Source: Planctomycetota bacterium
Lineage (GTDB): Bacteria; Planctomycetota; Planctomycetia; Gemmatales; Gemmataceae
Direction: 5' to 3'
Length of the DNA stretch: 64,000 bases
Assembly: GCA_021781415.1 (NCBI GenBank)
Contig: JAJXWW010000163.1
Coordinates: 20,349 to 84,348, forward strand
Part shown: positions 1 to 8,798 of the stretch, piece by piece
Layout of the letters: every line of letters begins with the position of its first letter
Numbering within the stretch: the stretch's first letter is position 1
Notes under the pieces: generated by a model
Seen by the model: the letters and a program-made list of their open reading frames with translations, nothing else
What the model was told of the DNA's origin: nothing
Database searches by the model: none
Made by a program: the position numbers and the translations under genes

Positions 1-1170
1 TCCAACAGCCTCGCCAGTCTGCAACAAGACCGGCTGCGCTACGTCAAAAGCGTCGTCATCGACTTCGCGCCGGAAGGCCAGAAAACCGGCGTCCGCATCG
101 CCAACGGAGCGATTCGCGTGGCGCGCCGATTCACTTACGAACAGGTTCTCGAACGGCTGCATTCGGCGAGCGCCACCGAACCGGAGATACACGATCTGTT
201 ATTCCGCATGCGCGATCTGGCCAAGATCCTCCGCAAACGTCGCCTGCGCCGCGGCGCTTTGGAATTGAACGTGCCGGAGGCCGAGTTGGAGTACAACGAA
301 AAGGGAGAGGTGGTCGGCGCGCACTTTCGCAAACACGACATCAGCCATCAGATCGTCGAGGAGTTCATGTTGGCCGCCAACGAAGCGGTGGCCGAGCAGC
401 TTTCGAGCTTGCACGTCGCCTTCCTGCGCCGCGTGCATCCCGACCCCGATCCGAAGAAGCTCTCCGCGTTCGCCGAGTTCGCCCGTAGTCTCGGCTACAA
501 GATGCCGACCGACTTCGACCGTTTCGCGCTGCAGCGCATCCTCGATAAGTCGGCGGATCGTCCGGAGGTGTACGCCGTGCATTATGCCCTTTTGCGCTCT
601 CTCAAGCAGGCGGTTTATAGCCCCGCGGAGGAAGGCCATTATGCACTGGCCAGCAAGGACTATTGCCATTTCACCTCGCCGATTCGCCGTTATCCCGATT
701 TGACCGTGCATCGCCTGCTCGACCGTTGGCTGCGCTCTGGCCGTTGCGGCAGCGATGAAGCGGAGCTAATCGGTCTGGGCGACCATTGCAGCAAGATGGA
801 ACGCCGGGCCGACATGGCCGAACGCGAACTCATCAAACTCAAACTGTTGACGTATCTGAGCGCGCGCGTGGGGCAGGAGTTGGAAGCAATCGTGACCGGC
901 GTGGCGGATTACGGCTTCTTCGCTCAGGCCGAGCAGTGGCCTGTCGAAGGCATGGTTCACATCAGCACGCTGACCGACGATTATTACTACTATGAAGAGG
1001 CCAATCACAGTTTAATCGGCCGCCGCTCCAAGAAACGCTATCGCCTCGGCGACAAAGTACGCGTCGTCGTCGCCCGCGTCGATGTCCAGCGCCGCCAACT
1101 CGACTTCCGCCTCGCCCCAACCGAAGCCGCGGAGAGTAAGCGAAAGAAAGGGAAAAAGAAGCAGAGCTAA
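1..1170 (+). CDS. rnr: Ribonuclease R (RNB/S1 exoribonuclease), 5' end outside window
   Basis: This is the C-terminal part of a processive 3'-to-5' exoribonuclease of the RNase II/R family, which degrades structured RNA. The frame is open from the first base of the window, so the GTG at 118 is internal and the true start lies upstream. The RNB-domain signature HFTSPIRRYPDLTVHR is at about 669-716. An S1 RNA-binding domain follows (about 880-1110, with VTGVADYGFFAQ and GMVHIS). The protein ends in a Lys-rich tail (KRKKGKKK), as is usual for RNase R. The catalytic aspartates of RNB should lie upstream and cannot be checked here. The S1 domain and basic tail favour RNase R over RNase II. Confidence 0.93.
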   Translation, partial: SNSLASLQQDRLRYVKSVVIDFAPEGQKTGVRIANGAIRVARRFTYEQVLERLHSASATEPEIHDLLFRMRDLAKILRKRRLRRGALELNVPEAELEYNEKGEVVGAHFRKHDISHQIVEEFMLAANEAVAEQLSSLHVAFLRRVHPDPDPKKLSAFAEFARSLGYKMPTDFDRFALQRILDKSADRPEVYAVHYALLRSLKQAVYSPAEEGHYALASKDYCHFTSPIRRYPDLTVHRLLDRWLRSGRCGSDEAELIGLGDHCSKMERRADMAERELIKLKLLTYLSARVGQELEAIVTGVADYGFFAQAEQWPVEGMVHISTLTDDYYYYEEANHSLIGRRSKKRYRLGDKVRVVVARVDVQRRQLDFRLAPTEAAESKRKKGKKKQS

Positions 1171-1182
1171 TCGACCCGCAAC

Positions 1183-1275
1183 GGCGAACCGGCAGCGTAA
1201 GCTGCCGGGTATGGCGAACCGGCAGCGTAAGCTGCCGGGTGATGGCGAAGCTGCCGGGCGATGGCTCCCCGGCAG
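1183..1275. repeat. Dispersed palindromic repeat, family A (two copies plus a degenerate one)
   Basis: Two near-identical 28-bp copies stand at 1183-1210 and 1213-1240, and a degraded copy follows to about 1275. Each is an imperfect palindrome with arms CCGGCAGC and GCTGCCGG around GTAA. The same sequence recurs inside rluB at 62558-62585, and a GC-shifted version at 18001-18101. They sit in the gap between rnr and the divergent small gene below. Confidence 0.85.
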
Positions 1276-1288
1276 TTTCCCTGTCGCC

Positions 1289-1405
1289 TCACTTCGCCGC
1301 CGACTTGCTCTTCTCCCCGGTCGGCTTTTTGGCCAGGCGGTCTTCGTGTCGTTTGCGGCGGCGCAAGCGATCCGTGCGCCGTTTGCCGCCTCGATTGTAT
1401 CCCAT
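1289..1405 (-). CDS. Small, very basic protein of 38 residues, function unknown
   Basis: A 38-codon frame on the minus strand starts with ATG at 1405 and is preceded by a strong ribosome binding site (AAAGGAGACCGACA). It begins MGYNRGGKRRTDRLRRRKRH and has about 16 Arg/Lys residues among the 38, with no hydrophobic segment. The composition suggests a nucleic-acid- or ribosome-associated peptide, but I recognise no family. It lies between rnr and the oppositely oriented plsY fusion gene. The near-perfect ribosome binding site and strong amino-acid bias argue for a real gene; its length alone would not. Confidence 0.6.
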   Translation of the reverse strand: MGYNRGGKRRTDRLRRRKRHEDRLAKKPTGEKSKSAAK

Positions 1406-1570
1406 TGTCGGTCTCCTTTATGTGTAAAAACGCGAGTACGAACGGATGTCGTTCGCCCGCGCACTCGTTGGGTCGATTGTAGGGGCTTTTCGTCGTCGAG
1501 CAAGCGAAGGTTGTCTCCACGCCGGTTCAAATCTCTATCATGCTCACGGAGAGGCTTCACGGAGTGGACC

Positions 1571-2842
1571 ATGGGTTTGTCGATTCTCGCGTTGACCGTC
1601 GTGCTTTCTTACCTGCTTGGCGCGGTTCCGTTCGGCTATCTGATCGCGCGTTGGCGCGGCGTGGACATATTGAAGCACGGCAGCGGCAACATCGGCGCGA
1701 CCAATGTGGGCCGGGTATTGGGAAGGCCGTTCGGTATTCTCGTGTTCCTTCTCGATTTCGCCAAGGGCGCGCTGCCGGCGCTGATCGCTCGGTGGTGGTC
1801 GGCGACGCACTCGTTGGACCTCCCCGCGGAGAGTCTGGCGGTGGCGGGAGCCGTGGCCGCATTTTTGGGACATCTCTACCCCGTTTATCTGCGTTTTCAC
1901 GGCGGCAAAGGCGTGGCCACTGCGGCGGGCGCGGTGATGGTGCTGCTGCCGGGGCCGACCTCGGCGGCCTTACTGATTTGGCTGGCCGTTGTCGTCGCCT
2001 CGCGCACCGTCTCGTTGGCTTCTCTCGCCGCCGCCGCCGCGTTGTGCGTCGTTCGTCTGGCGACTGAGCCGCAGCCGTGGAGCGAGGAACAACGCATACT
2101 GACGCTGTTTTGCCTCCTCGCCGCAGGGATGATCGCCTTGCGCCATCGCGCCAATGTCGGCCGTCTGCTGCGCGGCAACGAAAATCAACTGAAGGATACC
2201 CCCGCCATGATGCACCTCAGTAAGATCGTTCATGTGTTGGCCCTCGGCCTGTGGTTCGGCACGACGATCTTTTTCAGCTTCGTCGTCGGCCTCAGTCTGT
2301 TCGGCACTTTCGAGACGATTGCCGCTCAACCGCCGGAGAAGCGCCCAGCATGGTTCCCCGCGTGGAAGGCCTTCGATGGTCCGCCACCGTCGCCGGACTT
2401 GCCCAATCCGCTGCGCAAGGAACAAGGCAGCCGCGCGGGAGGAGTAATCATCGCGCCGATGTTTCGCTGGTATTTCGGTATTCAAGGGGCTTGTGCGCTG
2501 TTGGCGACGGCGACGGCGTGGTCGTGGCGGCGCTCGCATCCAGGCCGCGTCCATGCTTTGCGTGCCTTCGTCTTGCTGGCCGCACTCGTTACCGTGGGGG
2601 CGGGCGCGTGGCTGGAACACGAAGTCAACGCGCTGCGAGAGCCGCGCAACGCCGCCTTCGACGCGCTGCTGCGCCACGATCCGCCGCACCACGAAGACGT
2701 GGCCCCCACCGTCGCGGCACGGCAGACGTTCGCGCGCTGGCATTTGTACAGTCTGGGGGTGAACATGCTGACGGTGTTGTTGGTGACGGGAGCCATGACG
2801 CAGGCGGCATTCTTGCCTGCGGAAGACAAGAGCGACGGTTAG
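1571..2842 (+). CDS. plsY: Glycerol-3-phosphate acyltransferase PlsY fused to a DUF4149-like membrane domain
   Basis: Residues 1-210 are PlsY, the membrane enzyme that transfers an acyl group from acyl-phosphate to glycerol-3-phosphate in phospholipid synthesis. All three family motifs are visible: SGNIGATN, HGGKGVATAAG and RHRANVGRLLRGNENQ. The frame then continues without a stop into about 210 more residues with four predicted membrane segments, starting HVLALGLWFGTTIFFSFVVG, which resembles DUF4149/TMEM205-like proteins. The start chosen is ATG 1571 (MGLSILALTVVLSYLLGAVP), the usual PlsY N-terminus; the frame is open further upstream but without PlsY homology. An internal ATG ATG at 2208 would be the start of the second domain if it were made separately. 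Normal PlsY is about 200 residues, so this is twice the usual length. Confidence 0.88.
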   Translation: MGLSILALTVVLSYLLGAVPFGYLIARWRGVDILKHGSGNIGATNVGRVLGRPFGILVFLLDFAKGALPALIARWWSATHSLDLPAESLAVAGAVAAFLGHLYPVYLRFHGGKGVATAAGAVMVLLPGPTSAALLIWLAVVVASRTVSLASLAAAAALCVVRLATEPQPWSEEQRILTLFCLLAAGMIALRHRANVGRLLRGNENQLKDTPAMMHLSKIVHVLALGLWFGTTIFFSFVVGLSLFGTFETIAAQPPEKRPAWFPAWKAFDGPPPSPDLPNPLRKEQGSRAGGVIIAPMFRWYFGIQGACALLATATAWSWRRSHPGRVHALRAFVLLAALVTVGAGAWLEHEVNALREPRNAAFDALLRHDPPHHEDVAPTVAARQTFARWHLYSLGVNMLTVLLVTGAMTQAAFLPAEDKSDG

Positions 2843-3020
2843 CCGCGACGCGCAGCGGAGCGCGGGAGCAATCCCGCGTTCCGCCGCTGAGAGGCTATCC
2901 GCAAAGCCCCCCTCGCCCCTGTACTCAGGGGAGAGGGGTCGGGGGTGAGGGGCGAGAATACTCGAAAAACTCACCCCCTCACCCCAACCCCTCTCCCCCT
3001 GAGGACAGGGGGAGAGGGGC
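2843..3020. repeat. Dispersed repeats, families C and B
   Basis: From 2843 to about 2893 lies a GC-rich palindrome (family C, arms like GCGGAGCGCGGG and CCCGCGTTCCGC). From about 2908 to 3020 lie two inverted copies of a CCCCTCTCCCC-type repeat (family B, with the core GTACTCAGGGGAGAGGGG). Both families recur near 37.7 and 38.7-38.9 kb, family C also near 46.4 kb, and family B near 22.7 and 27.8 kb. They fill the gap between two convergent genes and could act as a transcription barrier, although no T-tract is seen. Confidence 0.8.
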
Positions 3021-3062
3021 TTCTCGGATCGCTTCTGAGACGCAGCCAAACGGTAGTTCGGC

Positions 3063-4391
3063 TTACTTGGCCGAAGCCGGAATCTCCAGGCTGCCCACAA
3101 ACGACAGATCGCGGGCACCGAGTTTATCCACCTGTTTGGGCGTCATTGTGAATACGACGATGGTTTGTTCGCCGTCGGCGGTGGCGATGAGATAGCAATT
3201 CTGCACGGCGGCGACTCCATCCATCTGCCCCGACGACGAATAGCGATAAATCCAGCGGCCCTTCTCGGCGGGCACTTCGCCGGACTGCAATTCCTTTTCC
3301 GGTTCCCAGCCGGCCATGTCGTTCATGGTCTGCTTGAACTCTTCCGGCGTCATATGCTTGTCCTTGTCCGCCTTCTTCCACGGCGTCACCGTCGCCTGGG
3401 CCACGAAGTCGCCGCGATCCATGCAACGCAACACCAGCTGATCCTTTACCTGCGCCGTGACGTGCCATTCGCGCGGATACAGCATCGAATAGCGATTTTG
3501 TCGATCTCGATAGTCGAGTTGAGTCATCGACGCGGGCGGCTCCCAATCCGACGGCACCGAGACCAGCGACACGTCCGAAAGCGCGGCCGGCTGCTCGATC
3601 AGTTGACGCATCAGCTTGGTCGTCGATTCGACGACCGTGATGGGGCTGACCGGACCTTGATCGCGCTCGTCCTTCTGCTTCCATTCGAGCGAGGTAAGAC
3701 AGTTCGACTTTCGATCGAATCGAGCGATGGCCTCGATCTTCAACTTGGCGATGGCACCGAGGTCGATGCCGTTGGCCGTGCCCTCGAAGCGAAGCGTCGC
3801 CGCGTCGTCCGCGACCGCTTCGAGTTTGCCCGTCAGCGTGTGTTCGGTCAACCCCTCAAAGTTGCACAGCGCTTGCACGACACTGGCGGGGACTTTCCAG
3901 GTATCGCCGACGGCTACATCCTTTTCGGGCAGAAGTCCGGCGACGGCGGCGCTGTCGAAGTGGCCGGCGCTCAGGTCCAGTTCCTCGCGCGTGAGCGGGC
4001 CGGAGGGCGAATACACCAGCGCGCGGTCGTTGTGTCGCTGGGAGACGAACAGGCGGCGTTCTGTGCGTAGAACGCGATCGTTCTTGTCCTCGCCAACGAG
4101 AATCGTCGCCCGGGCCGTCTCGTACAACCGCGCCGTCTTTTCGACGCTGCCGTCGCGGCCCACAATCAGCAGGCGCTCGGGATATTCGTGAACGGCGGAG
4201 GCTTCGAGTTTGAGGGGCACGGTCTTGTCGTCCTTGCGAATGCGCATTTCGCCGGACAGCTTCATGTCGAGTTTAATCTTGAAACAAGCGCCGGCCTTCG
4301 CCGACTCGCGCATAGCGCAAGTCTGCCCCCAGCCGAACGGCGTCGCCGCCAACAACAGCCCCAACGTCCCCACAACGCGCCACGCAGACAT
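3063..4391 (-). CDS. Exported protein of unknown function
   Basis: A 442-residue protein starts at ATG 4391 behind a strong site (GGAGGAGGGG). It has a clear signal peptide (MSAWRVVGTLGLLLAATPFGWGQ) and is otherwise soluble, so it is probably exported. The body has two parts: about residues 25-280 look like a beta-rich domain of the kind planctomycetes duplicate widely, and about 290-440 (DYRDRQNRYSMLYPREWHVT and onward) resemble the PsbP/'Y-P-x-x-W' type domain often seen in small exported proteins. I cannot name a family with certainty. A longer in-frame start at 4508 lacks both the ribosome binding site and a signal peptide at its N-terminus. It is transcribed toward plsY. Confidence 0.8.
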   Translation of the reverse strand: MSAWRVVGTLGLLLAATPFGWGQTCAMRESAKAGACFKIKLDMKLSGEMRIRKDDKTVPLKLEASAVHEYPERLLIVGRDGSVEKTARLYETARATILVGEDKNDRVLRTERRLFVSQRHNDRALVYSPSGPLTREELDLSAGHFDSAAVAGLLPEKDVAVGDTWKVPASVVQALCNFEGLTEHTLTGKLEAVADDAATLRFEGTANGIDLGAIAKLKIEAIARFDRKSNCLTSLEWKQKDERDQGPVSPITVVESTTKLMRQLIEQPAALSDVSLVSVPSDWEPPASMTQLDYRDRQNRYSMLYPREWHVTAQVKDQLVLRCMDRGDFVAQATVTPWKKADKDKHMTPEEFKQTMNDMAGWEPEKELQSGEVPAEKGRWIYRYSSSGQMDGVAAVQNCYLIATADGEQTIVVFTMTPKQVDKLGARDLSFVGSLEIPASAK

Positions 4392-4932
4392 GGTTTCCCC
4401 TCCTCCTCGAAATCCGCTCTCCACCGAGCGGCGCGGCACCATACCCACTTGTGGCTTCGGCGTCAACGGTGACGACGAAAGGGGATCGATGTCAACTCTC
4501 CATGGCAAAGTGCGGGGAATAGGAGCAATGCACTGAATGACGCAACACCGATCGAGACGCGCCTAATTTTGGATGGGAGCGTCACGGAGCTTCTCGTTCC
4601 CACGCTCCGCGTGGGAACGCAAGTCCCGCCGCGCCGCGGCGCGCCCGACGGGGCGCAGAGCGTCCGCGCTCGTTCCCACCCACGCAGGAGCGTGGGAACG
4701 AGAATCAATGAAGCAGAGCAAGCGCCGCGTCAGGCGGTGATTTGGTGGAAATTGTCGTTCGGCACGCAGTCGCCAGAAGGGAGCCGGTTTGTCGAGCAAT
4801 TGCTGACGAGGGTGGAAACGTTTCGGCGGCAAAAGCGGAGTGTACGTTCTTGGATGGTGGAGGCAGTCGAGGCTCGCTTCGCGGGCAAATCTGCTCCATC
4901 TCTCTTGTCCGGGGTGTGAACCTTTACGGATA
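4392..4932. other. Intergenic region with an inverted repeat (family D)
   Basis: No convincing gene is visible here. At about 4590-4703 there is a long imperfect inverted repeat whose outer arms read TTCTCGTTCCCACGCTCC and the reverse complement, with a second GC-rich palindrome (CCGCGCCGCGGCGCG) inside. It looks like another dispersed repeat. The remaining 230 bases hold only short frames with no ribosome binding site. Confidence 0.6.
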
Positions 4933-5871
4933 TTAAAGTGAAGACGGCGCGTCGGATTGTGTTTCCTTGACAGGGAGAGAGAGTCTCTTGATTCGATTGC
5001 TCCACATGGTAACGAGGCCGATGAAGCCGATACTCATACCCACCAAGTCGAAAGTTAATCGAAATGGTTCATTCGGTGGATTTACACTAAGATGAAGTCC
5101 ACCCATCACGATCAGAAAGACGAACAGTACCCTAAGTCGCTGAAGACCGGGTGGATAATCCGGGCTTACCCGCTTAAGAAAGCCATAAATGAGTGGGCAC
5201 ACAAATCCACCAATCAGAGCGAACTCCAGCACTTGCTCAAGATTAATCCTGGGCTTCGGTACATCAGCAACCAGGCCGGACTGGTAGTCGTATGAAGGCT
5301 CGAATGAGAAAGAATCTAAAATGAATTCGAATTCTGCCCTGTAGCGCCTCACATCGTCCGCTGAAAAGGTGAAATTCAGCTGGGCCACGCCAGCCTTACC
5401 AGGACAGATGCAAGTCTTGCCCGTCGACTTGCCTCGATTTCCGAGGACCACGAACTGCTCGCTCTCGACAATCACCATGTTTCTGCGCCGATCTATCACT
5501 GATTTTGCAAGCTTCGTGGCTTTCACAAATCTATTTAGTTTGTTGTCCATCGATTCGGCATCGCTGTCGAGACCAGCTGCCAGTTCGTCCAGTGTCGGCA
5601 TACGGCAGATTTGGCGACTGATGAGCAAATAGGGGAAGTCCCCAACTGGCCTGTCACTTCTTTGGAACCAAGCGTCGTATTTCGGAGGAGTATTCCCGGT
5701 ATGAAGTCGGAACTCCTCAACGACCTGATCCAGGATTTCGGAGGGAAGACGCCGCCAGCCCTCCGGGAACTTGATCGAGTAATGAAGTTCTGGATCGCTG
5801 TACTGGATACCCTCACCATGAAGGGGAACTGTGGCGATGAGGAGAACAAGACAGAGCATAGCCGTTTTCAT
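4933..5871 (-). CDS. Membrane-anchored exported protein of unknown function
   Basis: The protein has 312 residues: a signal peptide (MKTAMLCLVLLIATVPLHGEG), a soluble domain (about 22-210) and three C-terminal membrane segments (about 222-240, 250-270 and 280-300). The soluble domain starts QYSDPELHYSIKFPEGWRRLP, which resembles the PsbP-like start seen at the end of the neighbouring exported protein. The gene is visibly more AT-rich than its neighbours and no ribosome binding site precedes the ATG, so it may be acquired or weakly expressed. The topology suggests an external sensing or binding domain tethered to the membrane, but this is inference. Confidence 0.72.
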   Translation of the reverse strand: MKTAMLCLVLLIATVPLHGEGIQYSDPELHYSIKFPEGWRRLPSEILDQVVEEFRLHTGNTPPKYDAWFQRSDRPVGDFPYLLISRQICRMPTLDELAAGLDSDAESMDNKLNRFVKATKLAKSVIDRRRNMVIVESEQFVVLGNRGKSTGKTCICPGKAGVAQLNFTFSADDVRRYRAEFEFILDSFSFEPSYDYQSGLVADVPKPRINLEQVLEFALIGGFVCPLIYGFLKRVSPDYPPGLQRLRVLFVFLIVMGGLHLSVNPPNEPFRLTFDLVGMSIGFIGLVTMWSNRIKRLSLPVKETQSDAPSSL

Positions 5872-5986
5872 TGTCTGACTCTGTTCCTCGGTTCGATTTT
5901 ACGACGTCGGCCTGTAATGGTTCAGCCTAAATCGGATAATCGCGGCGTTTGAATTAGAGACTCAAGGATGACATCGCTCGAAGCGC

Positions 5987-6770
5987 TCAGAGGATTGTAC
6001 AGGTGTTTGAATCGGTGGCTACGGCTTCCTCTCCTCTGTCGCCGGGTGCCGGTGGGGCCAGGTTCGGCACGGGGATGTTGAGACGCTGGCATAGTTCCAG
6101 GGTCGTGTCGTAGATCGACAACTTTTGGGCACAAGCCTACAGGTCCAGGCCATCGCCGGAACGACCGCACTTGAAATGGTGAAAGATGTGGTTTTCAGTA
6201 TTGACGCTAAAGCAGCAGACCTCGCCACGCGTCGAGCCGTGCAATTGGACAGGGACCGTGTTGCTGGCCGGGGCGGTCGAAACGAGGCACGAAACCCAAC
6301 AGCGTCAGCACCTGGACGATGGTGATGCTCGCGCGCAGAGCCGGGAAGTCAATGGCTGAACGCGACGGGTCGGGCAATTCTTGCCGTCGCTCGTGTTGCC
6401 GCGTTTGCTGTTGCTTAGGGCGTTCGCGTGCCTCGGCCAGCTTGCGTTCGCGTTCGGCATGAATGGCCGCGTCGTTGCCCAGCAGCTTGTCCTGGGGCGT
6501 GACGTAACCGATGGCACTGTGCAAGCGAGCAGTGTTGTAGTGTTCGACGTAGCCACGGGCGACGACATTGGAATCGAGCTTTGCGAAGGTCATTCGGCGA
6601 TAGCCCTCCGAAGGATTCTTCCCGGCAAACTGGCAGATGCGTTCGATTTCGACCTGGCTGAGCGCGTGTGAATTCTTAGTCAATTGTATACCATATTGCC
6701 AATTTGGCAGGTTATAAGTTGTTGTGCAATAATCGGTTGCGAACATAGTGCATATAAGCAATGGATACAA
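5987..6770 (-). pseudogene. Decayed IS3-type transposase joined to a CHC2 zinc-finger domain
   Basis: Minus-strand remnants read, in order: an IS3 OrfB N-terminal piece (GYRRMTFAKLD near 6590), then directly the OrfB C-terminal piece (VEHYNTARLHSAIGYVTPQDK), so the catalytic middle with its DDE residues is missing. A linker follows, then a domain like the CHC2 zinc finger of DNA primase (FPALRASITIVQVLTLLGF, then CPIHGS, CCFSVN and FKCGRSGDG). A one-base shift near 6238 breaks the frame after GPCPI, and a TAG near 6138 stands where related proteins have Trp or another residue. The reading frame is otherwise open to the TGA at 5987. It is clearly non-functional. No terminal inverted repeats were found. 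Confidence 0.75.
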
Positions 6771-6935
6771 ATGTCGAATAATTCACATGCTCTGAGGCAA
6801 AACAAAACAGCTTTCGCTCATTGACACGGAAGCCCCTGCCCGGCGATCGTCCGAGGCTTCAGGCGTGGGTACGTCTTGACCATCCTTGGAGAATCCTAGA
6901 GAGTAAACATTGCCTGCTTTCAAGGAGAACTTTCC

Positions 6936-8756
6936 ATGTTTCGCATCTTTTGCGGCTCCACTCCTCGGCACGGTTTCTTGCTTCTTTTGGCTTGGTGCGT
7001 CGTCTTCTCTCCCACTTCGGCAGCGGCTCTGCCGGACTTGAAAAAATGGACGCCGGAGGGACGCGCGCGGATCGACCGCTCGGCGGAACGGTATCCGCTC
7101 GACTCCCCGAAGCAACAGACGCGCAACGCGGCGGGCAACTTGCCTCTGTGGGCTTTGAGCCATCTCGCGCTGTCCGCCGAAGACGAGGCGGAACACGCCC
7201 AGGCCGCCCGCAAACAGATACTCGAGAAGGAGCGCAAGGTCGAGACGCCGGCGGCGGCGCGGCGGGCACTCGACCATTTGGTGAAGCACCTGCCTCGATC
7301 CCTTAAATCGGAAGCATTCGAGTATCGGATAATTGTCATCGATAAACCGGATGCCGTCGTCTTCACGCTGGGCGGAGGAATTATCTATCTCTCAAATCCT
7401 TTACTCGACGCCTTGCTGTCGGACAAAGAGCGCGGCGAAACGGCCTTGGCGTTCGTGCTGGCGCACCAGCTGGGCCACATGGCTTTGCAGCACACGCGAC
7501 GCGGCTGGCAGGTGCAAGAGTTGGAGCAGGAATTGCAAAAGGGAATCGAGTTGCACATCGCTCGACCGGCACTGCGCGATGCGCTGCATACCGGCGTTCA
7601 AGCGGCCGGCGAGCGCACGAGGTTTCTCTATTCGCGCCAGCAGATTTACGAAGCCGACACATTCGCCCGCCAGCTGTGCCGCAACGCCGATTTGTCCGCC
7701 GATGCCGCCCTCGACGCCCTGCGTTGGTTGGCAGTCGTCGATGAGCCGCCCCTGCTCGACGACGATAAGTATGCCCCCAAGGCCGACGATCCCCAGCGCG
7801 AGACGCCCCCGGCCTTGCTGCGGCTGCGCCGTCTGTTCGCGGAGCGCGACGGACTGGTGGACGACAAAACAGATAAATATGGACTTTTTATCTGGAATAA
7901 GGTCGGCGACACCTTCGAGCGCTGCGGCAAGCAGTCCCTCGCCGTCGAGGACAAGACCATCGTTTTCGTCCACGGCTTTCGCGGCGACATGCGAACCTTT
8001 CGTGCCTATTTGAAAGCGTTCGCCGACGACAAAGTCTTGAGCCAGTACAAATTGCTCGTCTTTCGTTACCCCAACAACGCCGGACTCGAACGCAGCGGTC
8101 AATTCCTCGTCCGCGAGATGCGCCGTGCCGTCGTCGCGCCGGCGAAGACCTTCTTCGTCTGCCACAGCGCCGGCGGACTCGTCTTTCGCTGGTACGCCGA
8201 GATTCGCAAACAACCCTTCGACCGCGCCGTCCTCCTGTCCACGCCGAACCAGGGGACGAACATGACCGCGTTGCGCTACCTCACGGACATCGGTGCTTTT
8301 TTCGACGAATGGAAGAACAACGGCCCCGGCGCGCTGGCACGCATGCTGCCCGAAGGCGAAGGGCAACTCGTTCTCGACGTATCGCGCGATAGTTTGTTTT
8401 TGCAATATCTGGGACACAATGCCGATCTCGCCAAGCGCTACCACGTTTTCTCCGGCGAATGTCTGCGACCGGCGGCCCTGTTCGCCTTGGAGGCCGGACT
8501 CATTGCCACCAAGCGCGTGCTGCTCAATCGCTTGATGCCGCGCATGGAATCGATGGTCCTGCGCCGGCAGATTCAGCGTCGCATCGAGAAGCTGCGCATC
8601 CCCGCCGAGATCGCGCGCGGCGACCTGGTTGTTTCGGCGAACAGCGCCTTGCTCAACGACGCCGGGCGCTCGACGCGCACCGCGCTGAATCACGAGCAGT
8701 TCGAGACGGACGAGAGCGTAATCGAAGAAATAGCGGATTCAATTAAGAGAAAATAA
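6936..8756 (+). CDS. Exported fusion of a degenerate M48-type peptidase and an alpha/beta hydrolase
   Basis: The protein has 606 residues with a signal peptide (about 1-33, LLLLAWCVVFSPTSAAA). Residues 110-270 resemble M48 zinc peptidases (LGGGIIYLSNPLLDALL, then LAHQLGHMALQH). The metal motif reads H177-Q-L-G-H181, so the general-base Glu of HExxH is Gln, while a later YEAD could still supply the third ligand. Residues 325-600 are an alpha/beta hydrolase: VFVHGFRGD (oxyanion region) and the nucleophile elbow CHSAGG with Ser411, like lipases and PGAP1-type esterases. The ATG at 6936 follows AAGGAGAAC. The likely role is an exported esterase whose peptidase part is structural or binding only. 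It stands alone between a transposase remnant and a serine hydrolase on the other strand. Confidence 0.82.
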   Translation: MFRIFCGSTPRHGFLLLLAWCVVFSPTSAAALPDLKKWTPEGRARIDRSAERYPLDSPKQQTRNAAGNLPLWALSHLALSAEDEAEHAQAARKQILEKERKVETPAAARRALDHLVKHLPRSLKSEAFEYRIIVIDKPDAVVFTLGGGIIYLSNPLLDALLSDKERGETALAFVLAHQLGHMALQHTRRGWQVQELEQELQKGIELHIARPALRDALHTGVQAAGERTRFLYSRQQIYEADTFARQLCRNADLSADAALDALRWLAVVDEPPLLDDDKYAPKADDPQRETPPALLRLRRLFAERDGLVDDKTDKYGLFIWNKVGDTFERCGKQSLAVEDKTIVFVHGFRGDMRTFRAYLKAFADDKVLSQYKLLVFRYPNNAGLERSGQFLVREMRRAVVAPAKTFFVCHSAGGLVFRWYAEIRKQPFDRAVLLSTPNQGTNMTALRYLTDIGAFFDEWKNNGPGALARMLPEGEGQLVLDVSRDSLFLQYLGHNADLAKRYHVFSGECLRPAALFALEAGLIATKRVLLNRLMPRMESMVLRRQIQRRIEKLRIPAEIARGDLVVSANSALLNDAGRSTRTALNHEQFETDESVIEEIADSIKRK

Positions 8757-8798
8757 CACGGCACCCGAACGGCATCGGGTTCGCCGCCGGAGGTACGA

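Noticed and set aside
1970..3118. Minus-strand frame of 382 codons opposite the plsY fusion
   Set aside because: It runs through repeat DNA and the antisense of PlsY, and shows no domain or ribosome binding site.
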